NCBI GenBank assembly: GCA_963681505.1
Contig: OY811979.1
Coordinates: 8,869,311-8,933,310, forward strand
Length of the DNA: 64,000 nucleotides
DNA from: Eunapius fragilis
Lineage: Eukaryota > Porifera > Demospongiae > Spongillida > Spongillidae
Reading direction: 5' to 3'
How positions within the stretch are numbered: position 1 is the first letter of the stretch; every line of letters begins with the position of its first letter. The position numbers and the translations under genes were made by a program. The notes under the pieces were generated by a model that made no database searches, had not been told where the DNA came from, and was given only the letters and a program-made list of their open reading frames with translations. Positions 61,574-64,000 of the stretch are shown here, piece after piece.

Positions 61574-62276
61574 CAGTACCGGTCATAATAAAAGTCACGT
61601 TCCGTTTTAGTTCTACGATCGTAGCACTGTGCAGTCTTTTTAGAACACGAAGATAAAAGTTAAAAACGATGATCTTATGTACGTGTTAACTAGTCCGCGA
61701 AGTGCACAACTCCGTTTACACCGGTTTTATAGCAACGTACGCGGTAACAAAACGATGACGCTGCGTAGATCGCTGAAAGGATTGAATTCTAACGTAGCGT
61801 ATAAAACTGAACAAGCGCGTTCGTTCGGAAGATCCGTTTTACTAAATACGTTTAAGTAATAATGCCTCCGCCCCTACAGTAAAAATCGCTCGCTATGACC
61901 GCTACATGTACTTCTTCTATATGTCTCGTCTTTGAGTTCCCAAAATCCTCCCTCTCTTTGAAGGGATAAGTGGATGACGTCATATAACAGATGACTGAGA
62001 TGAGACCGCTTTTAATTTTAGCCACACTTAATTGAACCGATCGCGAGAGCTGTTGCAGAACGTCCATCCAAGCGATGTTCTACAACCAATCAAGCGATGC
62101 GAACGGCTTGTTAACATTTCAAAACCGCGTCTAAAACGCTAGCGATTAACAACTTTTGCGTTAATCATATTTGAAGAATAGCTACGATGCCAAAACAAAA
62201 CGAAACCAGAAGCCATATCTTAGTGCTACGATCGTAGCACTAAAACGGAACGTGACTTTTATTATGGCCGGTACTG
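61574..62276. mobile_element. Tc1-like non-autonomous element in satellite
   Basis: 703 bp; ends CAGTACCGGTCATAATAAAA and GTACTG with about 38-bp inverted repeats. TA flanks both sides (61572-61573, 62277-62278). The satellite unit AATACCTCC is cut at its TA and resumes exactly, so the empty site is the repeat itself. A 15-bp palindrome GTGCTACGATCGTAGCAC lies next to the right repeat. No transposase frame is recognised. Confidence 0.9.
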
Positions 62277-64000
62277 TACCTCCATCATTCCCTCACCCAA
62301 TACCTCCATCATTCCCTCACCTAATACCTCCATCATTCCCTCACCCAATACCTCCATCATTCCCTCACCCAATACCTCCATCATTCCCTCACCTAATACC
62401 TCCATCATTCCCTCACCTAATACCTCCATCATTCCCTCACCGAATACCTTCATCATTCCCTCACCTAATACCTCCATCATTCCCTCACCTAATACCTCCA
62501 TCATTCCCTCACCCAATACCTCCATCATTCCCTCACCTAATACCTCCATCATTCCCTCACCTAATACCTCCATCATTCCCTCACCCAATACCTCCATTAT
62601 TCCCTCACCTAATACCTCCATCATTCCCTCACCTAATACCTCCATCATTCCCTCACCTAATACCTCCATCATTCCCTCACCTCATACCTCCATCATTCCC
62701 TCACCTAATACCTCCATCATTCCCTCACCCAATACCTCCATCATTCCCTCACCTAATACCTCCATCATTCCCTCATCTAATACCTCCATCATTCCCTCAC
62801 CTAATACCTCCATCATTCCCTCACCTAATACCCTCACCTAATACCTCCATCATTCCCTCACCCAATACCTCCATTATTCCCTCACCTAATACCTCCATCA
62901 TTCCCTCACCTAATACCTCCATCATTCCCTCACCTAATACCTCCATCATTCCCTCACCTAATACCTCCATCATTCCCTCACCCAATACCTCCATCATTCC
63001 CTCACCTAATACCTCCATCATTCCCTCACCCAATACCTCCATCATTCCCTCACCCAATACCTCCATCATTCCCTCACCCAATACCTCCATCATTCCCTCA
63101 CCTAATACCTCCATCATTCCCTCACCTAATACCTCCATCATTCCCTCACCTAATACCTCCATCATTCCCTCACCTAATACCTCCATCATTCCCTCACCTA
63201 ATACCTCCATCATTCCCTCACCTAATACCTCCATCATTCCCTCACCTCATACCTCCATCATTCCCTCACCTAATACCTCCATCATTCCCTCACCCAATAC
63301 CTCCATCATTCCCTCACCTAATACCTCCATCATTCCCTCATCTAATACCTCCATCATTCCCTCACCTAATACCTCCATCATTCCCTCACCTAATACCCTC
63401 ACCTAATACCTCCATCATTCCCTCACCCAATACCTCCATTATTCCCTCACCTAATACCTCCATCATTCCCTCACCTAATACCTCCATCATTCCCTCACCT
63501 AATACCTCCATCATTCCCTCACCTAATACCTCCATCATTCCCTCACCCAATACCTCCATCATTCCCTCACCTAATACCTCCATCATTCCCTCACCCAATA
63601 CCTCCATCATTCCCTCACCCAATACCTCCATCATTCCCTCACCCAATACCTCCATCATTCCCTCACCTAATACCTCCATCATTCCCTCACCTAATACCTC
63701 CATCATTCCCTCACCTAATACCTCCATCATTCCCTCACCTAATACCTCCATCATTCCCTCACCTAATACCTCCATCATTCCCTCACCTAATACCTCCATC
63801 ATTCCCTCACCTAATACCTCCATCATTCCCTCACCCAATACCTCCATCATTCCCTCACCTAATACCTCCATCATTCCCTCATCTAATACCTCCATCATTC
63901 CCTCACCCAATACCTCCATCATTCCCTCACCCAATACCTCCATCATTCCCTCACCGAATACCTTCATCATTCCCTCACCTAATACCCTCACCTAATACCT
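62277..64000. repeat. 24-bp satellite, second block, continues past window
   Basis: Same unit as 56520-61573, about 72 copies to the window end. The segment 63386-63991 matches 60144-60749 as a block of about 606 bp. Confidence 0.97.

Overview
This window looks like nuclear DNA of a multicellular animal. Coding sequence is split into short exons by GT-AG introns, many only about 60-150 bp. The genes are metazoan types: a transmembrane semaphorin, a ROCO GTPase with death domains, ankyrin proteins and a dynein heavy chain fragment. The rest is packed with microsatellites, minisatellites and foldback DNA transposons. The compact introns plus a ROCO/death-domain gene and a semaphorin suggest a marine invertebrate, perhaps a sponge; that placement is an inference and the sequence alone does not fix the species.

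Layout. 1-1063: right end of a foldback transposon. 1263-2791 (-): 3' part of a small ankyrin gene with a basic nuclear-type tail. 3430-3950: GA-rich minisatellite. 4272-13244 (-): a semaphorin gene of about 20 exons, with signal peptide, sema domain, PSI, one membrane span and a short tyrosine-containing tail; its eighth intron carries a 2.46-kb foldback element. 14960-16075 (+): decayed dynein heavy chain AAA1 region. 16406-23491: a huge hairpin transposon interrupted by a young Ty3/gypsy-type element (16428-19030) that has gag, protease and integrase but no reverse transcriptase. 23952-29880: MITE, long inverted repeats, a GT array and a RING-like coding remnant. 29881-34150: mostly unexplained. 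34918-37315 (+): five-exon gene for an unrecognised protein of about 251 aa; its first intron holds an antisense C2H2 zinc-finger exon between two blocks of one minisatellite. 37615-40303 (-): ROCO-type GTPase gene with two death domains and two apparent single-base frame breaks. 40563-43038: second copy of the 2.46-kb foldback element, with a 133-bp palindrome nested inside it. 43132-56260 (-): ankyrin plus coiled-coil gene whose introns are each filled by a different tandem repeat, including 4.7 kb of a 21-bp satellite. 56520-64000: a 24-bp satellite running off the window, interrupted by a small Tc1-like element.

How it fits together. The host genes appear unrelated in function; the semaphorin is a cell-surface signalling protein, and the ROCO and ankyrin/coiled-coil genes look like intracellular signalling or scaffold proteins. 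The dominant story is repeat biology: three different long-hairpin transposon families, dated insertions inside one another (3-, 5- and 9-bp target duplications with visible empty sites), and satellites expanding inside introns and then being hit by Tc1-like elements.

Exon limits were read by eye from splice consensus and reading phase. There is no transcript evidence, and two phase conflicts in the semaphorin are stated where they occur.
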